Source: Phytopseudomonas punonensis (lineage in GTDB: Bacteria; Pseudomonadota; Gammaproteobacteria; Pseudomonadales; Pseudomonadaceae). Taken from it: 64,000 bases of DNA. Position numbers and translations under genes: made by a program. The first letter of the stretch is position 1, and each line of letters starts with the position of its first letter. The notes under the pieces are model-generated. The model ran no database searches. It was not told where the DNA came from and worked only from the letters and a program-made list of their open reading frames with translations. The stretch is from contig NZ_FRBQ01000003.1 in the NCBI RefSeq assembly GCF_900142655.1, forward strand, positions 374,060-438,059, given 5' to 3'. Of this stretch, positions 1 to 9,500 are shown one piece after another.

Positions 1-135
1 ACCCAGACGCTCTTCGAGCAGGGCGATGCGCCGGCTGAGTTTGGACTTGGGAATGTCCAGCGCACGACCGGCCGGGGCGAAGCCGCCATGTTCCACCACC
101 TGGGTGAAGTAGTAGAGCGTGTTCAAATCTTCCAT
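1..135 (-). CDS. LysR-family transcriptional regulator, N-terminal fragment (cut by window edge)
   Basis: The reverse strand reads 45 codons from an ATG at 133-135 to the window edge. The peptide begins MEDLNTLYYFTQVVEHGGF and continues through PAGRALDIPKSKLSRRI, a typical LysR winged helix-turn-helix start: a single-domain HTH in which the SKLSRRI stretch is the recognition helix. The effector-binding domain lies outside the window. The gene is divergent from ycaC, with about 160 bp between the starts. That is the usual arrangement of a LysR regulator and its target, so control of ycaC is a reasonable inference but is not shown here. Confidence 0.85.
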   Translation of the reverse strand, partial: MEDLNTLYYFTQVVEHGGFAPAGRALDIPKSKLSRRIALLEERLG

Positions 136-294
136 GGGTTTACCGTTCTGTAAATGGAACGCTAGAGGCGATTTTTGCCGTCTGGTGCGAGATGGGTGTC
201 GAATTTAATCTTTCCCACATGCAGCGACAACTGCAAGCCACCCAAACGAATCAGCCGAATGAATCGGCAACCACCCAAGAAAGAGGATCGCACC

Positions 295-927
295 ATGACC
301 AACTCCATCGCCTACAACCGCCTGGACAAAGACAACGCCGCCGTTCTGCTGGTCGATCACCAGGCCGGTCTGCTGTCGCTGGTACGTGACATCGACCCGG
401 ACAAGTTCAAGAACAACGTGCTGGCCCTGGCCGATATCGCCAAATTCTTCGACTTGCCGACCATCCTCACCACCAGCTTCGAAACCGGCCCCAACGGCCC
501 GCTGGTGCCCGAGCTGAAAGAGATGTTCCCGGACGCGCCGTACATCGCTCGCCCTGGCCAGATCAATGCCTGGGACAACGAAGATTTCGTCAAAGCCATC
601 AAGGCCACCGGCAAGAAGCAACTGATCATCGCCGGCGTAGTAACTGAAGTGTGCGTGGCGTTCCCGGCATTGGCGGCCATCGAAGAAGGCTTCGATGTGT
701 TCGTGGTCACTGATGCTTCGGGCACCTTCAACCAGATCAGCCGTGACTCTGCCTGGCAGCGCATGACCGCCGCCGGCGCCCAACTGATGAACTGGTTCGC
801 CGTGGCCTGCGAGCTGCACCGCGACTGGCGTAACGATGTGGAAGGCCTGGCGAAGATCTGCTCGGACCACATCCCGGACTACCGCAACCTGATGACCAGC
901 TACTCCGCGCTGACCGGCAACAAGTAA
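295..927 (+). CDS. ycaC: YcaC-type isochorismatase-family hydrolase
   Basis: A 210-residue cysteine hydrolase-fold protein of the isochorismatase superfamily, very close to the YcaC proteins of E. coli and Pseudomonas as I remember them; the physiological substrate of that family is unknown. The family nucleophile is visible as Cys120 in GVVTEVCVAF, with catalytic Asp21 in LLVDHQAG. The start at 295 is chosen because AAAGAGGA lies just upstream and YcaC proteins begin here; an in-frame extension back to 175 looks like leader sequence. It is monocistronic: a strong hairpin terminator follows 13 bp after the stop and a divergent LysR gene lies upstream. Confidence 0.93.
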   Translation: MTNSIAYNRLDKDNAAVLLVDHQAGLLSLVRDIDPDKFKNNVLALADIAKFFDLPTILTTSFETGPNGPLVPELKEMFPDAPYIARPGQINAWDNEDFVKAIKATGKKQLIIAGVVTEVCVAFPALAAIEEGFDVFVVTDASGTFNQISRDSAWQRMTAAGAQLMNWFAVACELHRDWRNDVEGLAKICSDHIPDYRNLMTSYSALTGNK

Positions 928-940
928 GCCAGCCGACTCG

Positions 941-969
941 AAAAAGGCACCTCTCGCAGGTGCCTTTTT
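941..969 (+). terminator. rho-independent terminator of ycaC
   Basis: The stem AAAAAGGCACCT and AGGTGCCTTTTT closes a five-base loop (CTCGC) and ends in a run of five T. It sits 13 bp past the ycaC stop codon. Confidence 0.9.
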
Positions 970-1262
970 GCATGGCCTTGAAACCTCGCCAGCGCAGCGG
1001 CAGCACGCCGTTTCGCTTGCCTGCGCCTGACACACCCGCTCACTAATGGCTCACCAGACCACAGGGCCGTTAGCCCGAATCAGCCGATTCCTAGTGCTCG
1101 GAATAGCGATCCACAAGGAAGCCCCTTGCAGCAACGTGCATGTCGCTACCTTCTATTGATTTGAGTCAGGCCTACTACTATTCGCTAGGTGTGAGAAAAT
1201 ATCGGAAGTGCCACTATATTGGCATTACGTCTGTTCGGCTGCAGCTAGGCGGAGCGTGTGCC

Positions 1263-3734
1263 ATGAAAAGTGGGGCAAAGGTGAGTATCCGCCGCTGGAT
1301 ATGGAGCCTTTTCGTTCAAACGGCATTGATCCCACTCCTATTGGTGGAAACGCTGCTTATTGCGGCTTATTTGCACACCAACGCCTCGATCCGCGATGCT
1401 CAGATTGCCAACTTGCGATCAGTGGTACTCGATAACCTCAAGGCATCCTCCGCTCAAGAAACGCAAATCCTACAAGGCGAGCTCAGTCACATCGCCAAGC
1501 TGGCAGATACCTATGCCTCCCTCGCGCAAGATGCGTTGCGCTCCACTCAGGCGTTACCTCCTGCCAAACTTGGCGAAAGCGCTAATGGCGTTCGCTACAG
1601 CGAGTACGACGACGGTGGTTCTGCCTCGTTCTACTCCAGTGCCACGCCACTGGCGAAGCAGGATTTGCGCAAGGTCGCCGGTCTGGCGCAGCTGGATCCG
1701 TTCATGCGCGAAACCGTTCGCAATAACGATCTGGTATCGAGCATCTACTTCAACAGCTGGGATAGCTACAGCCGTAGTTACCCGTGGATCGATACGTTGC
1801 ACCAGTTCCCTCCAGGCACGGTGATTCCTTCTTTCAACTTCTATTATCTGGCGACCGAAACGCACAATCCTCAGCGGCAACCCACTTGGACTGACGTTTA
1901 TCTCGATCCGGCCGGACAGGGCTGGATATTGTCGGCAATCGCACCGGTCTTCCTGCGAGATTTTCTCAAAGGCGTGGTAGGGCTGGACATCACCATCGAT
2001 AAACTGCTCGAACATCTCAATAGCCTGGATATGCCTTGGGGCGGCTATACCCTGATCGTTGATAAGCACATGGGTGTGATTGCGCTCTCCGAAGACGGCA
2101 AGACTGACCTTGGATTACAGGGCGTCAGGACAGATACCACATCGTCGGATGAGCCTTTGTTTATCCCCGATGCGTTCAACTTGCTCGAGCGAGCCGATAC
2201 CCGGCCGTTAGCAAAAGCGATGGCTGACCGTGAGAGCGGGGTGGTGTCCATATCGCTAAGTGGTCACGAGCACCTGGCGGCATGGGCCACTATCAAAGCG
2301 ACGAACTGGCAACTTCTGACCGTTGTCGAGGAACAACAGGTCTTCCAGCAAACCAACACACTGGCCGGCCAGTACAGATCCATCGGGTATCTGCTGATCG
2401 CTGGTCTGGTCGCGTTCTATCTGGTGTTTTTCGCCCTGATGTGGGGACGAATCCGCATCCTAAGCGACAAGCTGAATACCCCGATCCTCGGCATCGACTC
2501 GATGCTGCAGGACATTGGTGCTGGTAAATGGCGTCCGGCGCGGCCCGACACGAATATCGTCGAGCTACAGGGGATCATCGATAATGTGCTGGTGATGGGC
2601 GAAAAGCTTGAGTGCAGCTCGTCCCGCCTGGCCAGTGCCAACCAGGATGCTGAGCAGGGCAATCTGGCGAAATCGCGCTTCATCTCCAGCATGAGCCATG
2701 AGCTGCGAACCCCACTCAATGCGATACAGGGTTTTGCACAGCTGATCCGCATGAAGGGAAGTACCCGGGCAGAGCACGGTGACCAGGATTATCTGGAAGA
2801 GATACTCCTCGCCAGTCGCCACCTTAATCAGGTACTGGGCGACATTCTCGACTGGTCGACAGCTGAAGGTGAACAGCTTCGTCTCGATATGCGCAAGGTC
2901 GACGCTGCTGCATTGATGCATGAGTGCGCCGAGCTTGTGACACTGGATATGGCCGCCCATGGCTTGACTCAGCACCTGGACCTGCCAGCTGAAGCACTCC
3001 ACGTGAGGGCCGATGTGCGCCGCCTGCGTCAGGTGTTGCTCAACCTGCTATCCAACGCCATCAAGTACAGCCGTCAGGGCACCGTTAGCCTTGCCTGCAG
3101 CCTGCGCGACAGCACCGTGCGGATGACCGTCAGTGATACAGGGCCGGGCATTGCGCCGCAGCACCACGAACACCTGTTCGAGCCGTTTCAGCGCCTTGGG
3201 CAGGAGAAGACCTCGATACCGGGTACTGGAATCGGTCTATCCATCTGCAGGGACTATGCTCGGTTGATGGGCGGCGAACTTGGCTTCCACAGTCAGGTCG
3301 GTGTGGGCAGCCAGTTCTGGATCGAGCTGCCTCTCTACATCGAAAGCGTGCCGGAGCGAGCCAGGGCGATACGTGTCTATCTCGGCGATCAGGACAAGAC
3401 CAACATCGAGGCGGTACACAGCGCATTGCAGGGCATCACGGTCGAGCAGTTCGATCGCGGGCAGCATCTGCTCAAGGCACTGTTACGCGAGCGCCCGGAT
3501 TTGGTGCTTATCAGTGGCGATCTGAGCGGCCTGGATGCGGCCGAGTTGTTGAGCGAGATCCGCCGCACGCCGCAGCTCTCGAGTGTGCCAGTTGTTCTAC
3601 TCTGCAAGGAGGATCAAGTCAGGCAGATGGTGGCCCTCGGCGCGAATGGGCTGCTGTCGGTACCGATCGATGGGCTGGAGCTCCAGCAACTGGTCGATGC
3701 CCTGACTAACAAGGAGGTAGGCGGTGCTCTCTAA
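1263..3734 (+). CDS. membrane hybrid histidine kinase with Cache-like sensor and degenerate receiver
   Basis: About 823 residues from an ATG at 1263 with GGAG upstream; an in-frame ATG at 1140 gives an unlikely 41-residue extension. Order: transmembrane helix about 15-35, extracytoplasmic double-Cache-like sensor about 40-370, second transmembrane helix about 380-400, HisKA with phospho-acceptor His479 in SMSHELRTPLNA, HATPase with DTGPGI and GTGIGLSI boxes, then a C-terminal receiver fold. In that receiver the expected phospho-Asp is Ser751 (LVLISGDLSG) and the Thr and Lys switch residues are also missing, so it probably does not take phosphate. The gene overlaps the following HD-GYP gene by 11 bp. 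The 335 bp before this start hold the ycaC terminator and otherwise no clear gene. Confidence 0.85.
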   Translation: MKSGAKVSIRRWIWSLFVQTALIPLLLVETLLIAAYLHTNASIRDAQIANLRSVVLDNLKASSAQETQILQGELSHIAKLADTYASLAQDALRSTQALPPAKLGESANGVRYSEYDDGGSASFYSSATPLAKQDLRKVAGLAQLDPFMRETVRNNDLVSSIYFNSWDSYSRSYPWIDTLHQFPPGTVIPSFNFYYLATETHNPQRQPTWTDVYLDPAGQGWILSAIAPVFLRDFLKGVVGLDITIDKLLEHLNSLDMPWGGYTLIVDKHMGVIALSEDGKTDLGLQGVRTDTTSSDEPLFIPDAFNLLERADTRPLAKAMADRESGVVSISLSGHEHLAAWATIKATNWQLLTVVEEQQVFQQTNTLAGQYRSIGYLLIAGLVAFYLVFFALMWGRIRILSDKLNTPILGIDSMLQDIGAGKWRPARPDTNIVELQGIIDNVLVMGEKLECSSSRLASANQDAEQGNLAKSRFISSMSHELRTPLNAIQGFAQLIRMKGSTRAEHGDQDYLEEILLASRHLNQVLGDILDWSTAEGEQLRLDMRKVDAAALMHECAELVTLDMAAHGLTQHLDLPAEALHVRADVRRLRQVLLNLLSNAIKYSRQGTVSLACSLRDSTVRMTVSDTGPGIAPQHHEHLFEPFQRLGQEKTSIPGTGIGLSICRDYARLMGGELGFHSQVGVGSQFWIELPLYIESVPERARAIRVYLGDQDKTNIEAVHSALQGITVEQFDRGQHLLKALLRERPDLVLISGDLSGLDAAELLSEIRRTPQLSSVPVVLLCKEDQVRQMVALGANGLLSVPIDGLELQQLVDALTNKEVGGAL

Positions 3735-4782
3735 GAACTTCAGCCATTGTCGTGTCGTAATCGTTGACGATGTGGTTGCCAATGTACGTCTGCTGGAGTC
3801 GAGCCTAAAGGCATTCGGCCTGCGCAACACCATCAGCTTTTCGGATTCGGCCGTTGCCTTGGACTGGCTGAAGAAGAATCCCTGGAATTTGCTGTTGCTG
3901 GATATCGACATGCCGGCGCCGAACGGCTTCGAGATCCTTCGTCAGCTTGCGGATCGGGACCGTAGTGCCAGCCCGATCATGATCATCACTGCACTGGGGG
4001 ATGCCGAGAACCGCCGTACCGGTCTGGAACTGGGCGCCAACGATTACATCGACAAACCTGTCGATCTGCCTGAAATCATCCTGCGTGTAGGCAGCAACCT
4101 GGCGCTGAGCGAGGCGCGAACAGCCTTGTTGAGCGCCAAGGCCGGGCTTGAGGACCGAGTGCGTGAACGTACGGCGCAGCTCGACGAGAGTTATGGCGCG
4201 GTAATCCGTACGCTCACCCGAGCCGCAGCTTATCGTGACAACGAGACGGGCAATCACATCAACCGGATCGGTGAAACCTCCGCTCTTGTCGCCAGCGTAA
4301 TTGGCATGGATGAGGCCTGGATCGAGTTGCTTCGCCAGGCAGCCCCCATGCATGACGTGGGCAAGATCGGCATTCCCGACAGCATCTTGCTCAAACCGGG
4401 CGCTCTGACCGAGCAGGAGCGGCTGATCATGAATGAGCACCCACTCATAGGGTTTTCGATACTCAATGATGATCATCCCTCGGCGCTCACCCGGATGGCC
4501 GCGGAAATTGCGCTCAATCATCACGAGAAATGGGATGGCAGTGGCTACCCCAATCGGCTGCAGGGCGAGCAGATACCACTGAGTGCCCGCATCGTGGCGC
4601 TCTGCGACGTCTATGACGCGCTGCGTATGGAGCGCCCCTACAAGTCCGCATGGCCAGTCGAGCGGGCGCTCGCTCATATCCATGAGCAGTCAGGTTTGCA
4701 TTTTGATCCTGAGCTTGTCGCAATCCTGGATCCCCTGATCTCCGATATCGAAGCGATTCGTCAGCGCCTCGGTGATCCGTAG
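3724..4782 (+). CDS. REC-HD-GYP response regulator, probable c-di-GMP phosphodiesterase
   Basis: 352 residues from a GTG start preceded by an excellent AAGGAGGT site and overlapping the kinase gene, so translation is coupled. The receiver has phospho-acceptor Asp60 in LLLLDIDMP. A short coiled linker (about 135-155) leads to an HD-GYP domain with His210-Asp211 in MHDVGKIGIPD and the GYP triad at 274-276 inside HHEKWDGSGYP. Intact HD and GYP motifs in this family indicate hydrolysis of c-di-GMP; activity is inferred. The upstream kinase is the likely phosphodonor. The gene also belongs functionally with the GGDEF gene at the end of the cluster. Confidence 0.9.
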   Translation: MLSKNFSHCRVVIVDDVVANVRLLESSLKAFGLRNTISFSDSAVALDWLKKNPWNLLLLDIDMPAPNGFEILRQLADRDRSASPIMIITALGDAENRRTGLELGANDYIDKPVDLPEIILRVGSNLALSEARTALLSAKAGLEDRVRERTAQLDESYGAVIRTLTRAAAYRDNETGNHINRIGETSALVASVIGMDEAWIELLRQAAPMHDVGKIGIPDSILLKPGALTEQERLIMNEHPLIGFSILNDDHPSALTRMAAEIALNHHEKWDGSGYPNRLQGEQIPLSARIVALCDVYDALRMERPYKSAWPVERALAHIHEQSGLHFDPELVAILDPLISDIEAIRQRLGDP

Positions 4783-4838
4783 CGCGATACCGATTTACCC
4801 GTAGTACCAGCAGAACCACCCATTACCACGAGTATTAG

Positions 4839-6467
4839 ATGATGAACTCAAGATCGATTTCCATCGCTCCACGGGCTGCACTGGGCTTTTCGGTTATTGC
4901 GCTTCTGGTCTTTATCCTGGGTGGTTTCGCGCTCATGCAGATGTCGGTCATGCATGAGCGATCCAGCGAGGTCGAGCAGAACTGGGTACCCAGCCTCAAT
5001 GCATTGGGTGACGTTTCGGAGGATATCTTGCGACTTCGTGCCGCCACCCTAAGGTTGCTGCTGAGCCAAGATCAGCAGCAACTGCAAAGCGGCTTCGCTA
5101 CTGCACAGGCGCTGCGCGAAGAACTGCAAAAGGCCCAGTCTGGTTACCGGGCGCTTGTCAGCTCCGCAGAGGAGGAACAGCAATTTCAGCGCTTCGAAAT
5201 GGCCGAACAGGCGTACCTCGAGTTGCAGCAGCAACTGACCAGGGATCTTGCAGAAAGCGACCGCTCAGCTGCAATGTCCATCGTCTATTCCGGCTTGAAC
5301 CAGCGAGCCGACGAAATGATCGCCGCCCTGAACGAGCTGATCGCGCTTAATCGCGTCGGCGCTGCGGCTGCTGCCAGGGCCTCGAGTGACGCTTACAGCG
5401 TTGCACAGCACGGAACCGTGATGGCGATGGCGCTGGCCGCGATCGCTACCGTCTTACTGGCGACGATGTTGACCCGTAGCATCGTCCGGCCGTTGGCCGA
5501 TGCCGTGCAGGTCGCAGACTCGGTGGCTGAGGGCGACCTGACGGTGCACATCGAGTCCGAAGGCAATGACGAGCTCGCGCGGCTGCTCAAAGCGCTCCAG
5601 AGTATGCAAGCACGCTTGCACGGTACCATTGGCCAGATTGCCCAGGCATCAAGTCAATTGGCCTCGGCGGCAGAACAACTGTCCACGGTTACAGAAAGCT
5701 CTGCGCGCAATCTTCACCAGCAGAGCCTTGAAATCGATCAGGCTGCTACCGCCGTTACCCAGATGAGCAGTGCGGTCGAGGAGGTTGCGCATAACGCGGC
5801 GAGTGCATCGAAGAGTTCCCAGGAGTCTGATCGCGTCGCCAAGTTCGGCGATGAGCGTATTCATCTGACGCTGTCGACTATTACGCAGTTGGCTGAAAAC
5901 GTTGACTCGACATCGTCGAACGTCGACGTGCTGGCCAGCAAGATAAACGGCATCAGCAAGGTGCTCGATGTCATCCGCAGCATCGCCGAACAGACCAACC
6001 TGCTGGCGCTCAACGCGGCCATTGAGGCCGCTCGCGCAGGCGAGGCCGGCCGCGGCTTTGCGGTGGTGGCCGACGAGGTACGCGCGCTTGCCCATAAAAC
6101 CGAGCAGTCCACGCGTGAGATCGAGACCATGATCGGCGATATCGAAATGGATACAGCCAAAGCGGTTAGCTCAATGGAGACCTGCAATGGCCTCGCCAAA
6201 CAGAGTCAGGATGTGGCTCAGAGCGCTGGATCCGCTCTGGAGCAGATCATCGAGTCGGTTGCCAATATCACCGAGCGCAATCTGGTGATCGCCAGTGCGA
6301 CCGAGGAGCAAACCCATGTGGCGCGGGAAGTCGACCGCAACCTGGTCAATATCCGCGACCTCTCTTTGCAGAACTCGGCGGGATCGGAGCAAGCCAGCCT
6401 GGCGAGTCGTGCGCTGTCGGATCTGGCGCTCGATCTGCAGGGGACGGTGGCGCGCTTCAAAGTCTAG
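4839..6467 (+). CDS. methyl-accepting chemotaxis protein with four-helix-bundle-type sensor
   Basis: 542 residues with classic chemoreceptor layout. Transmembrane helix 1 is at about 14-34, the all-helical periplasmic ligand domain at 35-190 (4HB_MCP-like), transmembrane helix 2 at about 192-211 and HAMP at about 212-265. The signalling tip is the invariant hairpin [16 protein letters not shown] at about 387-402. There is no C-terminal CheR-docking pentapeptide. Two adjacent ATG codons (4839 and 4842) could start translation; the ribosome site is weak. It lies between an HD-GYP and a CHASE kinase gene in the same direction, with 56- and 63-bp gaps, suggesting one transcription unit. The ligand cannot be told from sequence. 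Confidence 0.92.
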   Translation: MMNSRSISIAPRAALGFSVIALLVFILGGFALMQMSVMHERSSEVEQNWVPSLNALGDVSEDILRLRAATLRLLLSQDQQQLQSGFATAQALREELQKAQSGYRALVSSAEEEQQFQRFEMAEQAYLELQQQLTRDLAESDRSAAMSIVYSGLNQRADEMIAALNELIALNRVGAAAAARASSDAYSVAQHGTVMAMALAAIATVLLATMLTRSIVRPLADAVQVADSVAEGDLTVHIESEGNDELARLLKALQSMQARLHGTIGQIAQASSQLASAAEQLSTVTESSARNLHQQSLEIDQAATAVTQMSSAVEEVAHNAASASKSSQESDRVAKFGDERIHLTLSTITQLAENVDSTSSNVDVLASKINGISKVLDVIRSIAEQTNLLALNAAIEAARAGEAGRGFAVVADEVRALAHKTEQSTREIETMIGDIEMDTAKAVSSMETCNGLAKQSQDVAQSAGSALEQIIESVANITERNLVIASATEEQTHVAREVDRNLVNIRDLSLQNSAGSEQASLASRALSDLALDLQGTVARFKV

Positions 6468-6530
6468 AACCGCGTAGGCAAAGCCTCCCAATCATCGTCA
6501 AACTACCCGACACGCCAAGAGCCCCAGCCC

Positions 6531-9500
6531 ATGAAAGTCTTCTCGCCGGCACGCATCACCTTCTGGATGGCCTTTGTGCTGATGCTTGGTGTAACGATCA
6601 GTTGGTTAGTCGAGCGCGAGCAAGACAAGGAAATTGAGAAACATGTGGAGCGTGCGCTGGCGGATGTAAGTCGAGAGGTCGAAATTGATTTGTTCGCCAG
6701 GCTACGCGTTTACGAATATCGGCTCCGCGGTATGCGCGGTGCGGTGCATATGCTCGATGCGAACAATGTCAGCACTAGCATCATGCGGCGCTATAGCCAA
6801 GGTCGCAATTTGGATAAGGAGTACCCAGGGGCTCGTGGTTTTGGGTTTATTCGTCGTGTCGCGGCTGAAAACGAAGCCGACTACGTCAAAAAAATTCGGG
6901 TTGAAGGACAACCTGAATTCAGCGTTAAGCAGTTCCAAAAGCATGATGGAGAGCGCTTCATCATTCAGTTTATTGACCCACTTGAGCGCAATGTACAGGC
7001 AATAGGGCTGGATGTTGCTTCGGAAACTGTCCGACGCATTGCAGCAGTTGGCTCGATGCGGACAGGGCAAGCGACTCTCTCAGGTCCTATAACTCTGCTT
7101 CAGGATTCGGGCCAAAAGCTCAGCTCTTTCCTGTTTTTGCTGCCGGTTTACAGCACGCCGGAAATACCGCCGGAATCGCAGCGAGAAGCCATGGTTATTG
7201 GTTGGACCTATGCTCCTTTGGTCATGCGCGAGGTGATGGGAAACCTCAACCTGCCTGACCACCGCCTGCATCTGAAGCTCTACGATGTCGCCTCCACCGG
7301 CGAGCAGCTGATCTACGAAACTCTGGAAGACGGCCCTGAGCCTGAGTTGTTGCATACCCGCTCGCTTGAGCGCGAAGTCTATGGCCGTCTCTGGCGGCTC
7401 GAGGTAAGCGCTCACCCGCTTTTCGTCGAAGCTGTCGACCCTACGCCACCGGGCCGCTTTTTTCTGATTGGCCTGCTGGCCAGCATTCTGTTGACCGGCC
7501 TGGTCGGCACCTTGCTGGTCGCTCGCCAACGCAAGCAGCAAGTAGCTGCTGAGCAAGGGCGCCTGGCCACGATCGTGGAGAACTCCAGCGATGCCATCAT
7601 AGGTGAAGCTCTCGATGGCCGCATCATTACGTGGAACCGCGCCGCAGAGGTGATGTTCGGGTATGACGAGGCAGAGGTACTGGGCAGGCCGCTGGCGCCG
7701 TTGCTGGTACCTGCAGCGCGGCTCGCCGAGGATGAAGAGTTACTCGAACGCGTTGGTCGGGGTGATCGCGGGGCGCCGCTGGAAACCCAGCGTTTGCACA
7801 AGTCCGGGCGGTTGATCGACGTGACCATCACCTGCAGCTTCATCAGGGAGGCTGATGGTCGAATCCTGGGCGCGGCCAAGATGATGCACGACATCAGCGA
7901 CAGCAAGCGCGTGCAGCGCTACCTGATGGAATTCAATGCCGAGCTGGAACAGCAGGTTAGTGAGCGCACGGCCGAACTGTCTCGGGTGGCCGGGCTGTTG
8001 CAAACGGTGCTGGACGCATCCTCGGAAGTGTCGATCATCGCGACCGATGTGCAGGGCGAAATCATCGTCTTCAACCGTGGTGCGCAACTGTTGCTTGGCT
8101 ACAGTGCGGAAGAAACCATCGGCCGCAAGAGCGTTCTCGACTTCCATCTTCAGTCCGAAATAGAGGCGCGCGTAGAAGAGCTCACGGCAGAATATGGCGA
8201 CTCCCTGGAAGGGGTAGATGTGTTTCGATACAAGCCTGATAAGGAAGGCGCTGAAACACGCCAGTGGACCTATGTCCGCAAGGACGGCTCACAGGTCCCC
8301 GTGTCGATGGTCGTGACGCCAATCCGCATGGAGTCGGGCGAGCTCAGCGGCTATCTGGGCATCGCTCAAGACGTAACCGAGCGGCTGCAGAGCAGCGAGC
8401 AACTGCACGCAGCCAAAGCTCAGGCAGAAGCCGCCAACGCCGCCAAGAGCCTGTTTCTGGCCAATATGAGCCACGAAATCCGCACACCGATGAATGCGGT
8501 AATCGGTGTGGCCCATCTGCTGCAGAACACACCGCTGGATGACCAGCAGCGCATGCTGCTTGGAAAATTGCAGATCGCTGGGCGATCGCTGCTGGGCATC
8601 ATCAACGACATTCTCGATATCGCGAAAATCGAAGCGGGTGCGATGAAGCTGGAAAATGCGCCATTCAGCCCTGGCCAGGTGATGGATGACCTCGTCCAGC
8701 TCTTCACCCCTCAGGCCGAATTCAAGGGGCTGCAGTTTACCGTCGAAACGGTCGGGCCACTGCCAGGCTCACTGCTTGGTGATGCGCTACGAATCAACCA
8801 GATCCTCATGAACCTGATCGGCAATGCGCTCAAGTTCACCACCACTGGCAGTGTGAAAGTCACTCTGGGCTGTGATCAGCAGCCCGATGCAGCCTGTTGG
8901 CTGCACATCGGGGTCGCTGACACCGGCTGCGGTATCGCCGAGGACGTTGCCGAGCAACTGTTCTCACCCTTCACTCAGGCTGATGCCTCCACTACCAGGC
9001 GGTTCGGCGGAACCGGCCTGGGTCTGTCGGTCGTGCGCGGCCTTGCCGAGCAGATGGGCGGGCGAGTCGGGGTTCGCAGCCAGTTGGGGGCCGGTAGCGA
9101 GTTCACTGTCGATTTGCCTTTGCAAATAACGAATGAGTCGGACGAGCACGCCCGATCAGATAAAGCGCTCGATGTATGGCTGCTCGGTGATGGTCTCGAT
9201 GAGGCTCAAAAGCTTACTCGGCTTGCCAAAGGTCTTGGTTGGCGCACGACTGATGTAGCTGGTCCGACCGATTTGCAGGCGCTGCTGGAGCGGCCTTGTA
9301 CACAGGAGCATCGCCTTCCAGACGTCTTACTCGCCTCACTCGGCCAGGCACGGGTATTGCGGCAGGTGCTGCAGCGTTCTGGCTGCGAGCGACTGCCTCT
9401 ACTGCTGGTTGAGCACGCGCATCAATCCGCCATGCAAAGCGAACCCTTAGAGCCTTGGCAGCGAGTAGTACCCAGTCCCTTGGACGGTGCGCGTTTGTTC

